NCBI GenBank assembly: GCA_947463385.1
Contig: CANHSL010000010.1
Coordinates: 1-47,359 of the forward strand
Direction: 5' to 3'
Length of the DNA stretch: 47,359 bases
Source of the DNA: Flavobacteriales bacterium
GTDB taxonomy: Bacteria; Bacteroidota; Bacteroidia; Flavobacteriales_D; Crocinitomicaceae
The position numbers and the translations under genes are program-made. The notes under the pieces are model-generated. The model did not search any database. It saw nothing but the letters and a program-made list of their open reading frames with translations, and was not told the DNA's origin. Below, piece by piece: positions 17,264-26,226 of the stretch. The stretch's first letter is position 1; the number at the start of each line of letters is the position of its first letter.

Positions 17264-18277
17264 ATGCGAGAAAGAATCGAACAAGTTCAACGCGAAATCT
17301 CAGGAATTGTTATTACTGACAATACTGAAGCTGAATCTTTTCGAATTAAATACTTAGGGGCTAAGGGCGTGTTAAAATCGCTCTATCAAGATTTTAAGAC
17401 GGTTCCAAACGAAGAAAAAAAGGTAATAGGGCAGCACTTAAACGAGCTCAAACAACAGTTAGAAAACCTAATCGAAGCCGCGAAATTAAATGAACAAGCA
17501 AAACAGCCAAAAAGCCTGTTGGATTTAACCCGGCCCGGGCGCAGCACCTCTTTAGGGAGCCTACATCCGCTGACACTGGTTCGCAATGAGATAACAAGTA
17601 TTTTTTCAACCATAGGTTTTTCTGTGTCTGAAGGACCTGAAATTGAAGACGATTGGCACAATTTCTCTGCGCTTAATTTTCCACCTGATCATCCAGCGCG
17701 AGACATGCAGGATACGTTCTTTATTGATTCATCTATTGATGGACTATCATTAAGAACACATACCAGCTCAGTACAAGTTCGGGTGATGGAAACACAAAAA
17801 CCTCCGATTCGAACGATTTCACCGGGTCGTGTATATCGTAACGAAGCCATTTCAGCCAGGGCGCATTGCTTTTTTCATCAAATTGAAGGCTTGTATATAG
17901 ATAAAAACGTATCATTCGCCGACCTTAAACAAACGATAGACTTTTTTGCGAAATCCTTTTTTGGAAGTTCAGCGAAGATTCGGCTTCGCCCTTCTTACTT
18001 TCCATTTACGGAGCCAAGTGCGGAAGTAGATGTTTCATGTTCGCTGTGCCAAGGCGATGGGTGTAACGTTTGCAAGTACACCGGTTGGCTTGAAATTCTT
18101 GGTTGTGGCATGGTAGACCCGAATGTCTTAGATGCTTGTGGCATAGATTCAAAAGAATATAGTGGATTTGCATTTGGTATGGGGGTTGAACGGATTGCCC
18201 AATTAAAATATCGCGTGAATGATTTGCGCTTGTATTCTGAAAATGATGTGCGTTTCCTCACACAATTTCATTTTTAA
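17264..18277 (+). CDS. pheS: Phenylalanine--tRNA ligase alpha subunit
   Basis: This 337-residue catalytic subunit charges tRNA-Phe together with PheT, which is not in the window. Residues about 1-80 form the N-terminal coiled coil that contacts tRNA. The catalytic domain runs from about 95 and includes 'EGPEIEDDWHNFSALNFP', the motif 2 region (ISPGRVYRNEAISARAH) and motif 3 GFAFGMGVERIAQL (about 301-313). A four-cysteine knuckle (Cys259, 262, 267, 270) is inserted in the catalytic domain, as in many bacterial PheS proteins, and may bind zinc. TAATTTTG (17212-17219) lies 44 nt upstream. Two genes follow closely, ytxJ and a glutaminyl cyclase. Confidence 0.97.
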   Translation: MRERIEQVQREISGIVITDNTEAESFRIKYLGAKGVLKSLYQDFKTVPNEEKKVIGQHLNELKQQLENLIEAAKLNEQAKQPKSLLDLTRPGRSTSLGSLHPLTLVRNEITSIFSTIGFSVSEGPEIEDDWHNFSALNFPPDHPARDMQDTFFIDSSIDGLSLRTHTSSVQVRVMETQKPPIRTISPGRVYRNEAISARAHCFFHQIEGLYIDKNVSFADLKQTIDFFAKSFFGSSAKIRLRPSYFPFTEPSAEVDVSCSLCQGDGCNVCKYTGWLEILGCGMVDPNVLDACGIDSKEYSGFAFGMGVERIAQLKYRVNDLRLYSENDVRFLTQFHF

Positions 18278-18280
18278 GTA

Positions 18281-18610
18281 ATGGATTTTAAAGACTTAGA
18301 CTCCGCCATCCAACTTGATCAAATCGAGCAGTTAAGCCATAAATCCACTCAACTCATTTTCAAACATTCTACCCGGTGTATCATATCATCTATGGCCCTC
18401 AAGCGCCTTAAGTCCTGCACAAGTATCGAGGCAGACTGTTGGGTCTTAGATTTGCTTGCTTTCCGTTCGATATCCAATGAAATCGCCCAAAGGTATCACA
18501 CCGAACATCAATCTCCACAATTATTCGTTATCCGAAATGGCCGAGTAATTGGCAGCGCTTCACATGAGGGTATTGACTGTGATTTTATTATTACATGCCA
18601 TGAAAAATAA
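18281..18610 (+). CDS. ytxJ: YtxJ-type monothiol bacilliredoxin (bacillithiol system)
   Basis: This 109-residue thioredoxin-fold protein has 'IFKHSTRCIISSMA' with a single cysteine, Cys33, at the position of the YtxJ/BrxC-type active site. Family members remove bacillithiol from S-bacillithiolated proteins in the cytoplasm, so its presence suggests the cell makes bacillithiol. The usual residue after the cysteine in firmicute members is proline (CPIS); here it is isoleucine. The cis-Pro strand is recognisable (SPQLFVIRNG). It begins 3 bp after the pheS stop and overlaps the glutaminyl cyclase by 11 bp, so it is very probably co-transcribed with pheS. Confidence 0.82.
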   Translation: MDFKDLDSAIQLDQIEQLSHKSTQLIFKHSTRCIISSMALKRLKSCTSIEADCWVLDLLAFRSISNEIAQRYHTEHQSPQLFVIRNGRVIGSASHEGIDCDFIITCHEK

Positions 18611-19688
18611 AAAAAACTTACTTATCCTTTTCTTCCTTTCGCTGATTGCTGGCGTATTTTTGTACAAAAGTTTTTCGCCCTCCTCAACGGAAGAAGATTT
18701 TGGCCCCTTGGCATATTTTGAAACAGAGGGGAGCCTAACCTGTGTTCTTGGATCGGACTATAACAACTCCTTTCTGGCTCAAGACGGCCAGGTTTCGGTA
18801 GCATTATATCTTGACGACAGCCTGATTATTACTTATAAAAATGTGCAAAAGAAAACGGCCCTTTCTATTCCAAAAGAGCTTTTAACGCTTGGCGCTCATC
18901 AATTAAAAATAAGCGCTAAACACCCTGCTCGGGGTATCAGCGAAGACGAACGAATTCTCTATGTACTGTCTGACATTACCCCCGCCTCTTGGTCCCTTGT
19001 TTTGAAAAATCAGTTCATCCACAATGATTCCTCATTTACCCAAGGACTGGCTTTTTCTGAAGGCAAACTCTTTGAAGGAACCGGAGATCCTAACGGTATT
19101 GGAGCCACCATAATTGGTGAAGTTGATCTAAATTCTGGTAAAATTATTAGAAAAAAGAGTGCTGCTGCACCCATCTTTGGCGAGGGAATTACGCTTGTTG
19201 GAAATGAACTATTTCAAATCACCTGGCAAAACAACACCTGCTTCGTATACGACAAAAAAACATTTGCGCCGCTTCGTCAATACACATATGCCGGTGAAGG
19301 CTGGGGGCTAACCTATGATGGCACCTACTTAATCATGTCTGACGGAAGTGAAACCCTTACATTTCGAGACCCAAAAACGTTTAAAGAGATAAAAACGATT
19401 CAAGTATATACAAATGAGGGTGCCATCACAAAATTGAATGAACTTGAATACATTGATGGGTTTATCTACGCGAACATTTGGACGAGCAACTTAATTGCAG
19501 TAATTGAACCATCAACTGGAAAAGTAATAGCAACCATTGACGCAACAGAAGCCGTTCAAAAAGGCAAAGGGAATGGAGAAGTCCTAAATGGTATCGCACA
19601 CAACCAAAAAACAGGTAAAACATACATTACCGGTAAGTTTTGGACAAGCCTTTTTGAAGTTGCCTTTACTAAGCCTAAGGGCGTATAA
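18600..19688 (+). CDS. Glutaminyl-peptide cyclotransferase (glutamine cyclotransferase)
   Basis: The protein has 362 residues from the ATG at 18600, chosen because it gives a basic N-terminus and one signal/anchor helix (MKNKKNLLILFFLSLIAGVFLY). From about residue 140 it matches the bacterial beta-propeller glutaminyl cyclase family: FTQGLAF ... LFEGTGDPNG ... IFGEGIT ... QITWQNNTCFVYD ... EGWGLTYDG ... NELEYIDG ... NGIAHNQKTGKTYITGK. These enzymes turn N-terminal Gln into pyroglutamate on exported proteins. The ~110-residue N-terminal part looks like an Ig-like periplasmic domain. In Bacteroidota many mature secreted proteins begin with Gln, and several signal peptides in this window end just before Gln, so those proteins are plausible substrates. 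The 3' end overlaps the GH16 gene by 14 bp. Confidence 0.88.
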   Translation: MKNKKNLLILFFLSLIAGVFLYKSFSPSSTEEDFGPLAYFETEGSLTCVLGSDYNNSFLAQDGQVSVALYLDDSLIITYKNVQKKTALSIPKELLTLGAHQLKISAKHPARGISEDERILYVLSDITPASWSLVLKNQFIHNDSSFTQGLAFSEGKLFEGTGDPNGIGATIIGEVDLNSGKIIRKKSAAAPIFGEGITLVGNELFQITWQNNTCFVYDKKTFAPLRQYTYAGEGWGLTYDGTYLIMSDGSETLTFRDPKTFKEIKTIQVYTNEGAITKLNELEYIDGFIYANIWTSNLIAVIEPSTGKVIATIDATEAVQKGKGNGEVLNGIAHNQKTGKTYITGKFWTSLFEVAFTKPKGV

Positions 19689-20832
19689 TAAATGGAACCT
19701 GTTTAGTTCTTGTTCCGTTGACAATTCGCAAATAATAAGTTCCTGGTGACCAAAAGGTATAATCAATGTATTGAATTGTTGCATTTAAATCCAGCTGCAT
19801 TACCGGGATAAAGTCAAGCTCCTTATTGGATTCAAGTGCTTCTTTTTCAATAAACACGCTGCACTTGGAAGAAATATTGGGCGAAAACTCAAACGTAACT
19901 TCCTGCGCCCCAGATGGCACCACCTTCACAAAGGACGCTTCGTTAAGCCGATTACACGCCATCACGTTATTCGTTAATTCAGGAATTTCCCACGCCCGAA
20001 TATAATCAATCAAATACTCCGCAGGAAATCCCGTCTTTCCATTTGGACCCGGGGAAAAAGGCCCCTTATCCATGGCCAAGGAAAAATTAGCAATCAAATT
20101 CATAGAGGTATTGAACGTCGCCTTATGCTGCGCAACAAGGCGGTCATTAAAATAGAACCATACCCCTTCAGGTGCCCACAAACCTGAAAAGGTCACCCAT
20201 TCTCCAGTTATCTTTTGCTTCGTCTTTACCCAATGGCCAAAAGGTTTGTCGATAATTCCAAACTGTTTTATACGATCACAGCGATTGGGGCAATGCACAT
20301 CCACATGATAGGAATTTGTTCGCTCGCCCTTTGCTTCCATGATATCAATTTCTTCATTCGGATTTCCACCGTAAAGCCAGAAAGCGGGCCAATATCCTCT
20401 ACCTTTTGGTAAAAAGCATCGCGCTTCAAAATATCCAAACCTAAATTGTTTTTTACTCCACGCAGCAGCAGTTAATCGATTAATCTGCACCTTCCCGTTT
20501 TGCATTAAGCTTGGCGTTTTACTGATTTTTTCTTGGTCGATCATCCAATCCGGAAACGACCGCCATTCATTAACGGTGTCAACGGAAAGTTTCAATACCC
20601 CGCCCGATTGTTCACACATAAGGGGGTCCGTATAGGTGTTTGCATCCAGGGACAATCCTCCCCATGGATAATAGCCAAACCAGGTTGATTCGTCTAACTG
20701 TCGGCCATTAAATTCATCAAACAACGAGGGGTTACCGCTGTAGATTCCTTCAGCATCAATCCATATTAATAAGGTGTCTTGACTGTAGAGGGTTTGCGTA
20801 AGAACGCAGAGAAGTATTAAGAGATATCTCAT
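19675..20832 (-). CDS. Secreted glycoside hydrolase family 16 (beta-glucanase-like)
   Basis: This 385-residue protein has a signal peptide (about 1-17, ending LYSQ). The GH16 jelly-roll spans about 38-290. The catalytic ExDxxE motif is visible as Glu161, Asp163 and Glu166 in NEEIDIMEAKGE, with the usual 'RGYWPAFWLYGG' just before and 'YLIDYIRAWEI' at the end. Substrates in the family are beta-1,3/1,4-glucans (laminarin-like), agar, carrageenan and others; I cannot choose among them. The C-terminal ~90 residues are a beta-rich extra domain without the YPNP-type start of a T9SS sorting domain, so its final location is unclear. TAATTTTG (20857-20850) lies 17 nt upstream. No SusC/D genes are nearby. 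Confidence 0.9.
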   Translation of the reverse strand: MRYLLILLCVLTQTLYSQDTLLIWIDAEGIYSGNPSLFDEFNGRQLDESTWFGYYPWGGLSLDANTYTDPLMCEQSGGVLKLSVDTVNEWRSFPDWMIDQEKISKTPSLMQNGKVQINRLTAAAWSKKQFRFGYFEARCFLPKGRGYWPAFWLYGGNPNEEIDIMEAKGERTNSYHVDVHCPNRCDRIKQFGIIDKPFGHWVKTKQKITGEWVTFSGLWAPEGVWFYFNDRLVAQHKATFNTSMNLIANFSLAMDKGPFSPGPNGKTGFPAEYLIDYIRAWEIPELTNNVMACNRLNEASFVKVVPSGAQEVTFEFSPNISSKCSVFIEKEALESNKELDFIPVMQLDLNATIQYIDYTFWSPGTYYLRIVNGTRTKQVPFIIRP

Positions 20833-20895
20833 TTACATTAAATTACAATCAAAATTAGCAAACCCCGTTAGTTTACATTGCGTAATTTCGTAAAA

Positions 20896-23800
20896 ATGAA
20901 GAATACTTGGTGCTTATGGATCCTGCTACTCCTTGGAGGGACGCTATTCGGGCAGTCAAGTTATCAATTTCGCGAACTTATTTCAAAAGCAACACCTCAG
21001 CCATTAGATTCCCTGTCGATTTTACCTGGAAGCGTTTATTGCATGCATGAAAACGATACGGTTTCAACTGAGCTCTTTGAGGTGAATTATATTGATAAAA
21101 CCATTGTGTTTAATCCTAAGATTACAGGTCTTATTCGGGTTTATTACCTGCGAATTAATTTAAACCTAACCCCTAAAAATCAATCATACGATTCTATTGC
21201 CTTGATTCCCAATATGGCAAACACGATGTTTTCAATCACAGATGAAAACCCATTGATAGAAGATCTTTTTGGTGGCAATGAGATCAATAAACGGGGGAGT
21301 ATTTCTCGAGGAGTTACCTTTGGAAATCGCCAAAGTCTTGGAATTAACTCAACGCTTAATCTAGAACTGAGTGGAAAATTATCGGAAGAACTGCACATTT
21401 TGGCTTCTGTTTCCGATGCAAACATTCCAATTCAACCCGACGGAAACACCAACAAATTACAAGAATTCGACCAGGTATTTATTCAGCTATATACGGATAA
21501 GCTCAAACTGACGGCGGGTGATTTCTGGATTAATCGTCCGGATGGATACTTCCTTAACTATAAAAAAAGAGGGCAAGGATTGACACTGACCAACACCTTT
21601 GATTTGAGTGCGAATCAACAACTAAAAATACAGTCAAGTGTTGGATTATCAAAAGGTAAGTTTCAACGACAAATCATCCCGGGTGTAGAAAACAATCAGG
21701 GTCCCTACAGGCTTGTTGGTGCAGAGAACGAGCCGTTCATTGTGGTGTTATCTGGAACTGAGCGGGTGTATATCGATGGCCGACTATTACAACGTGGACA
21801 AGAATTCGATTACACCATAGACTATAACAGTGCCGAACTTGTATTTACCTCCAGAAATCTTATCACGAAAGATGTTCGAATTGTGGTAGAATTCCAGTAT
21901 GCAGACCAGGCATATACGCGCGGGTTAATTCAGCAGCACCTTAGTTACCGCGTTAACAACACCACCAGTTGGGTAAATTACTATCAAGAACAAGACCTTA
22001 AAAACCAGCCCCTCCAACTAAGTTTGAATGAAACTACCAAACAACTCATTGCCGCAGCTGGAGATAGTTTAAGTAATGCCTTTATTGGTACCATCGATTC
22101 TGTCGGCTTTCAGCCAAACCAAAACCTGTATCGCTTAGTCGACACCTTAGGATATGACTCTGTGCTTGTTTTCTCTGTCCATCCGGACTCGGCAACCTAT
22201 CGGGCAACCTTTTTATTGGTTGGAATAAACAAAGGAAACTATGTGTTAGATAAAACCACGGCCTTTGGTCCTGTGTATAAATGGGTAAGCCCTATTGGAG
22301 GACTTCCTCAAGGTTCCTACATGCCCATACAGCGCGTGAATTCACCCAAAAGAAAGCGCATGATATCGGCAGGAATTCAACAAAAATTAGGTGACAAATG
22401 GGTGTTAGAAACCGAATTCTCCGCATCCGAAGAAGTAGTGAATTTATTTGCAAGCAAAGACCGCTCAAACGACTGGGGATTGGGAAACCGAACTAAAATT
22501 ATACGTCAAGGAAAAGTGGAACTTAATCGTTGGAATCATTCAACACTCGTTGAATCAGAATATTTAGGAAATAACTTCTCGTTTATTGAGCCCTATCGCG
22601 CTGTAGAGTTTGATCGTGATTGGAACATCAGAAATGCTAAGCTGTCGGGACCTCAATGGAATGGCAAATTATCTCACAAAATTCAGCACGATAAGGTTGG
22701 GTTTTTAAGCATTCAAGCGCAGCACTTTGCCGTTGGTAACGCGTTCAATGGCACTCGAATTTATTCAGACGGCGTCGTGAAAAAGAACGGGCTTTCTGTG
22801 ATATGGGACGGGAGTGCCTTAAGCAGCACTGGGATGGTGAATGCCCGATTTATACGTCACCGCTTAGACGCCTCACAAACTATACATCGGATAAAAATCG
22901 GGATTAAAGATGACCAAGAATTTAATCTTCGAGATCAGGTGCTCGGTATTAACTCCTCAAGCTATGCGTTTTACGACATTCAGGGCTATCTTCAAAATGC
23001 AGACAGCAGTAAAACGCTATTAAAAATTTTCTATCGAGAACGCTTTGATTGGAAGCCGGACAGCACGGGTTTTACTGTGGCGGCAAGAGGAACAACGATA
23101 GGTGGAGAGGTTCAGGTTAAAGATAAAAAAGGAGGGGCCTATGGGTTCGTTATCGGATTACGGAATCTAACACCTTTAGACAGCAGCTTACTGAATATTA
23201 CGCCAGACCAATCAATCGTGGGACGCATCAATGTATCTAAACGCATTCTAAAAGGAGCCCTCACCTTTGACACCTATTATGAAGTGGGTTCCGGATTGGA
23301 ACAAAGACGAAGTTTTATTTACTTAGAAGTTAATTCAGGACAAGGCGTGTATACGTGGGTTGATTACAACAATGACGGGGTCAAGGATTTAAATGAATTT
23401 GAAACCGCTACCTTTATAGATCAAGCAAATTATATTCGGATTTTCACGCCAAGCAATGCTTATCAAAAGACTTATTCAAATGAATACAATCAAAGTTTAT
23501 TCTGGCGTCCCGAATTAATTTGGAATAAAAAAACGGGTATTCTCAAATTGCTTTCATCCGTATCAAACCAACTTAGAATCCGCTCAACGAGGAAACTAAA
23601 CACCTTAGAAGTTGCCGAACTTTTAAATCCTCTAAACGCAGACGTTCTCGATAATGCGCTTATATCTTCAGCATATTCTGTGAGAAACTCACTCTACCTC
23701 TTTAGAACCTCAGCGAAGTTCAATGGCCATTATATCATCAATAAAAATCTAAATAAGTCTCTACTCGCAACAGGATTCGATGCGAAAGCAATTGAGTTCA

Positions 23801-24315
23801 ATGAGCTTATGCTTCGATGGAATATTGTTCCTTCATTTTCTATAAAAACCGAAGGACAACAAGGAAATAAAACCTCTTCAGTAGATTACACGCAAGGTAG
23901 AAATTACCAGGTACGCTACCAATTTGTCCGAATGGAATTGTCTTATCAACCGTCTACGAACTACCGCATGGCTATTGACGGTAAATTATCTTCAAAAGCA
24001 AATGAACCCATTTATGGGGCAGAGAAAAGCAATTCAAAAGAATTAGGCCTAGAATTTAAGTACAATACAACAGAAAAAGGCAGCATTCAAGGTTCCCTCA
24101 AATACCTTAATTTAACCTTTATTGGAAACCCGTCGTCACCTGTTGCTTTTGAAATGCTTGAGGCCTTACGTCCCGGGTCTAACTTTACTTGGTCCGTTAA
24201 TTGGCAACGGAATGTTGGGAAAAACCTACAATTAAACCTTGTGTATTCGGGAAGAAAGCCTGCCGATAACAAGGTTGTACACAACGGGGGGATGGAGCTT
24301 CGTGCTTTTTTCTAA
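20896..24315 (+). CDS. Large outer-membrane beta-barrel-like protein of unknown function (1139 aa)
   Basis: The protein starts at the ATG at 20896, which gives a signal peptide (MKNTWCLWILLLLGGTLFGQ); an upstream TTG would add six residues. About 100-250 is a conserved-looking region (RGSISRGVTFGNRQSLGINS, ILASVSDANIPIQPDGN). About 265-345 is an Ig-like module (ERVYIDGRLLQRGQEFDYTIDYNSAELVF). The rest consists of alternating amphipathic strands ending in a C-terminal phenylalanine (RAFF), typical of an outer-membrane barrel. A Ca-binding-like 'DYNNDGVKDLNEFE' loop lies near residue 830. I recall similar hypothetical proteins in other Bacteroidota but know no function. TAATTTCG (20883-20890) ends 5 nt before the ATG. 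Confidence 0.72.
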   Translation: MKNTWCLWILLLLGGTLFGQSSYQFRELISKATPQPLDSLSILPGSVYCMHENDTVSTELFEVNYIDKTIVFNPKITGLIRVYYLRINLNLTPKNQSYDSIALIPNMANTMFSITDENPLIEDLFGGNEINKRGSISRGVTFGNRQSLGINSTLNLELSGKLSEELHILASVSDANIPIQPDGNTNKLQEFDQVFIQLYTDKLKLTAGDFWINRPDGYFLNYKKRGQGLTLTNTFDLSANQQLKIQSSVGLSKGKFQRQIIPGVENNQGPYRLVGAENEPFIVVLSGTERVYIDGRLLQRGQEFDYTIDYNSAELVFTSRNLITKDVRIVVEFQYADQAYTRGLIQQHLSYRVNNTTSWVNYYQEQDLKNQPLQLSLNETTKQLIAAAGDSLSNAFIGTIDSVGFQPNQNLYRLVDTLGYDSVLVFSVHPDSATYRATFLLVGINKGNYVLDKTTAFGPVYKWVSPIGGLPQGSYMPIQRVNSPKRKRMISAGIQQKLGDKWVLETEFSASEEVVNLFASKDRSNDWGLGNRTKIIRQGKVELNRWNHSTLVESEYLGNNFSFIEPYRAVEFDRDWNIRNAKLSGPQWNGKLSHKIQHDKVGFLSIQAQHFAVGNAFNGTRIYSDGVVKKNGLSVIWDGSALSSTGMVNARFIRHRLDASQTIHRIKIGIKDDQEFNLRDQVLGINSSSYAFYDIQGYLQNADSSKTLLKIFYRERFDWKPDSTGFTVAARGTTIGGEVQVKDKKGGAYGFVIGLRNLTPLDSSLLNITPDQSIVGRINVSKRILKGALTFDTYYEVGSGLEQRRSFIYLEVNSGQGVYTWVDYNNDGVKDLNEFETATFIDQANYIRIFTPSNAYQKTYSNEYNQSLFWRPELIWNKKTGILKLLSSVSNQLRIRSTRKLNTLEVAELLNPLNADVLDNALISSAYSVRNSLYLFRTSAKFNGHYIINKNLNKSLLATGFDAKAIEFNELMLRWNIVPSFSIKTEGQQGNKTSSVDYTQGRNYQVRYQFVRMELSYQPSTNYRMAIDGKLSSKANEPIYGAEKSNSKELGLEFKYNTTEKGSIQGSLKYLNLTFIGNPSSPVAFEMLEALRPGSNFTWSVNWQRNVGKNLQLNLVYSGRKPADNKVVHNGGMELRAFF

Positions 24316-24320
24316 TTTTG
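24313..24320 (+). promoter_or_regulatory. -7 box (TAATTTTG) of the truncated haemoglobin gene, overlapping the upstream stop
   Basis: TAATTTTG is followed by AAC and the ATG at 24324. Its first three bases are the TAA stop of the 1139-residue protein gene. No -33 TTTG is visible at 19-21 bp. Confidence 0.4.
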
Positions 24321-24323
24321 AAC

Positions 24324-24683
24324 ATGAAGGAAGATATAAAAACCCCAGAAGACATTAATCTACTTGTTACTGACTTTTATGCCGAGGTCATGAAATCCGA
24401 GTCCCTTCGTCCTTTTTTTAGTACGTTAGATTGGGAGGCGCATCTTCCAAAAATGAAGAAATTTTGGCGATTTATACTTTTAGATGAGGCTGGATATACA
24501 GAAAACGTAACCAATAAGCACCTTCACATGCACTTGACCAACGAACTATTTGATGAATGGCTCTTGTTATTTCACCGTACGGTTGACCAACACTTTGAAG
24601 GACCAGTTGCGGAGCTTGCGAAAACCCGCGCTTCACTAATCGGTATTGGCATACAGAGCAAGATGAATCTACTTAAAGATTAA
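24324..24683 (+). CDS. Group III truncated haemoglobin
   Basis: This 119-residue haem protein has the features of group III (P-type) truncated haemoglobins: 'LVTDFYAEVM' (helix B region), 'DWEAHLPKMKKFWRFIL' (helix E), and 'HLHMHLTNELFDEWLLLF', in which His66 is positioned as the proximal haem ligand. Proposed roles in the family include oxygen, peroxide or nitric oxide chemistry; the role here is unknown. The start is the ATG at 24324; the TTG six bases upstream is unlikely. It begins 8 bp after the outer-membrane protein gene and overlaps the convergent rseP gene by 15 bp. Confidence 0.93.
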   Translation: MKEDIKTPEDINLLVTDFYAEVMKSESLRPFFSTLDWEAHLPKMKKFWRFILLDEAGYTENVTNKHLHMHLTNELFDEWLLLFHRTVDQHFEGPVAELAKTRASLIGIGIQSKMNLLKD

Positions 24684-26072
24684 CTGAATCAAATCGTTAC
24701 CGTTCGCGTAAATCATCAAGCCTAACAACAAGAAAAATCCGATATACTGCGCATACTCTAGAATTTTCTGAGGAGCCTCTTTTCCTGTAATCCATTCATA
24801 CAGTAAGAATACCACATGACCCCCGTCGAGTGCAGGTATCGGTAAGATATTCATGAATGCCAAGGCAAACGACAAGAACGCCGTATTGAACCAAAATACC
24901 TTCCAATCCCAAACAGGAGCAAACATGTCGCCTATTCGGGTGAAACCACCCACAGACGTAGCGCCTTTCTTGGTGAAAACAAATTTAAACTGAGCCACAT
25001 AGTCTCGCAACAACTGGGTGCCACCAACCACGCCTTTGGACATACTTTCACCCAGGCTATAGCGAACCTTCGACACGGCGAGCGTATCAGAAGTGAATTG
25101 GTTTTTAGATGCGAATCCAATGGTTCCCTCGGGAGTAACCTTGCTGTGAATCATGATTGAATCGTTTCCTCGAAGCACGAATATATCCGCCTTTTTATTT
25201 CGCTTGCCGTACAATGACAACTGGATATCGTCGAAATATTTCACTTCAGACCCGTTAATTGAGATGATTTTATCACCATTTTTCATGCCTGCTTTTTCTG
25301 CAAATCCACCAGGGGTAACCGTCTCTGCACTTTCGGCGATCACTCTAAACGAAGCAACAGACATCGCACCGTTTTGAAAAAGTTCTTGATCAATAGTTGC
25401 TGGTAATTTACGAACGAGGGTTTTACCGTCTCTGGTTAATGTCAAAATTGTTTTATTTCGCAAAAGAAGCCCTCGATTAATATCATCGAAAGAAGTTACC
25501 TCCTCCCCATTTACCTTAGTAATCACATCGCCTGAACGCACATCGTACTTCGCTAGATACGGATGAATTGCCATCCCTTGATTTAATTTAGATGTAGTCA
25601 AGGTAGCGCCTCCCCAATACCATGCGATGGCACCGTATATAATAAACCCAGCAATTAAATTAACGGTTACCCCGCCAATCATGATAATCAGTCGCTGCCA
25701 CGGTTTTTTGGTTCTAAATTCATAGGATTTAGCCGGTTGTGCCATTTGCTCTTTATCCATTGATTCATCAATCATTCCTGCAATTTTCACATACCCTCCG
25801 AGTGGCAACCAACCAATTCCCCACTCTGTTTTATCGCTCCCATCTTCCCAATCTTTTGGGGTTTCTTTGGTAAACCAAGAAAATCGCTTTATACCGTTTA
25901 CTTTTCTATACCTGAGCAGTGAAAACCAGGGATTAAAAAACAAATAAAATTTTTCAACTTTAGTTTTAAATAATCGTGCTGGGATAAAATGACCGAATTC
26001 ATGTATTGTAACTAAAAACGCCAAGGAGACAATCAATTGAGCTGCCTTAATTAATATTTCTTGAATATCCAT
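24669..26072 (-). CDS. rseP: RIP metalloprotease RseP (site-2 protease)
   Basis: The protein has 467 residues from the ATG at 26072, chosen because it places the first membrane helix and the zinc motif at the usual position. An open frame continues upstream but overlaps the divergent promoter region. The zinc-binding HEFGH is at residues 24-28. The second metal site NILPIPALDG (408-417, ligand Asp416) is near the C-terminus. Two PDZ-like regions lie between (one near 'VRSGDVITKVNGEEV', one near 'GMKNGDKIISINGSEV'). It cleaves transmembrane segments, classically anti-sigma factors, in regulated intramembrane proteolysis. TATCTTTG (26097-26090) is a perfect -7 box 17 nt upstream. Confidence 0.95.
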   Translation of the reverse strand: MDIQEILIKAAQLIVSLAFLVTIHEFGHFIPARLFKTKVEKFYLFFNPWFSLLRYRKVNGIKRFSWFTKETPKDWEDGSDKTEWGIGWLPLGGYVKIAGMIDESMDKEQMAQPAKSYEFRTKKPWQRLIIMIGGVTVNLIAGFIIYGAIAWYWGGATLTTSKLNQGMAIHPYLAKYDVRSGDVITKVNGEEVTSFDDINRGLLLRNKTILTLTRDGKTLVRKLPATIDQELFQNGAMSVASFRVIAESAETVTPGGFAEKAGMKNGDKIISINGSEVKYFDDIQLSLYGKRNKKADIFVLRGNDSIMIHSKVTPEGTIGFASKNQFTSDTLAVSKVRYSLGESMSKGVVGGTQLLRDYVAQFKFVFTKKGATSVGGFTRIGDMFAPVWDWKVFWFNTAFLSFALAFMNILPIPALDGGHVVFLLYEWITGKEAPQKILEYAQYIGFFLLLGLMIYANGNDLIQLIFK

Positions 26073-26089
26073 GTATAAAGTATATGACA

Positions 26090-26097
26090 CAAAGATA
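26090..26097 (-). promoter_or_regulatory. rseP -7 box (TATCTTTG)
   Basis: This perfect TAnnTTTG match lies 17 nt upstream of the preferred rseP start at 26072 on the minus strand, with a TTG about 17 bp further upstream. It supports the shorter start. Confidence 0.5.
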
Positions 26098-26226
26098 ACA
26101 AGGAATAATGGGTTCAAGGTGTTAATGTTTGTAAACACCATTCTTTTTAACCTCATTCCGTTAAAATTGATGGATTGTTTTAAGAACTGCATTCGTTTCC
26201 TTAATTTCGTTGACGAACAAAAACTC

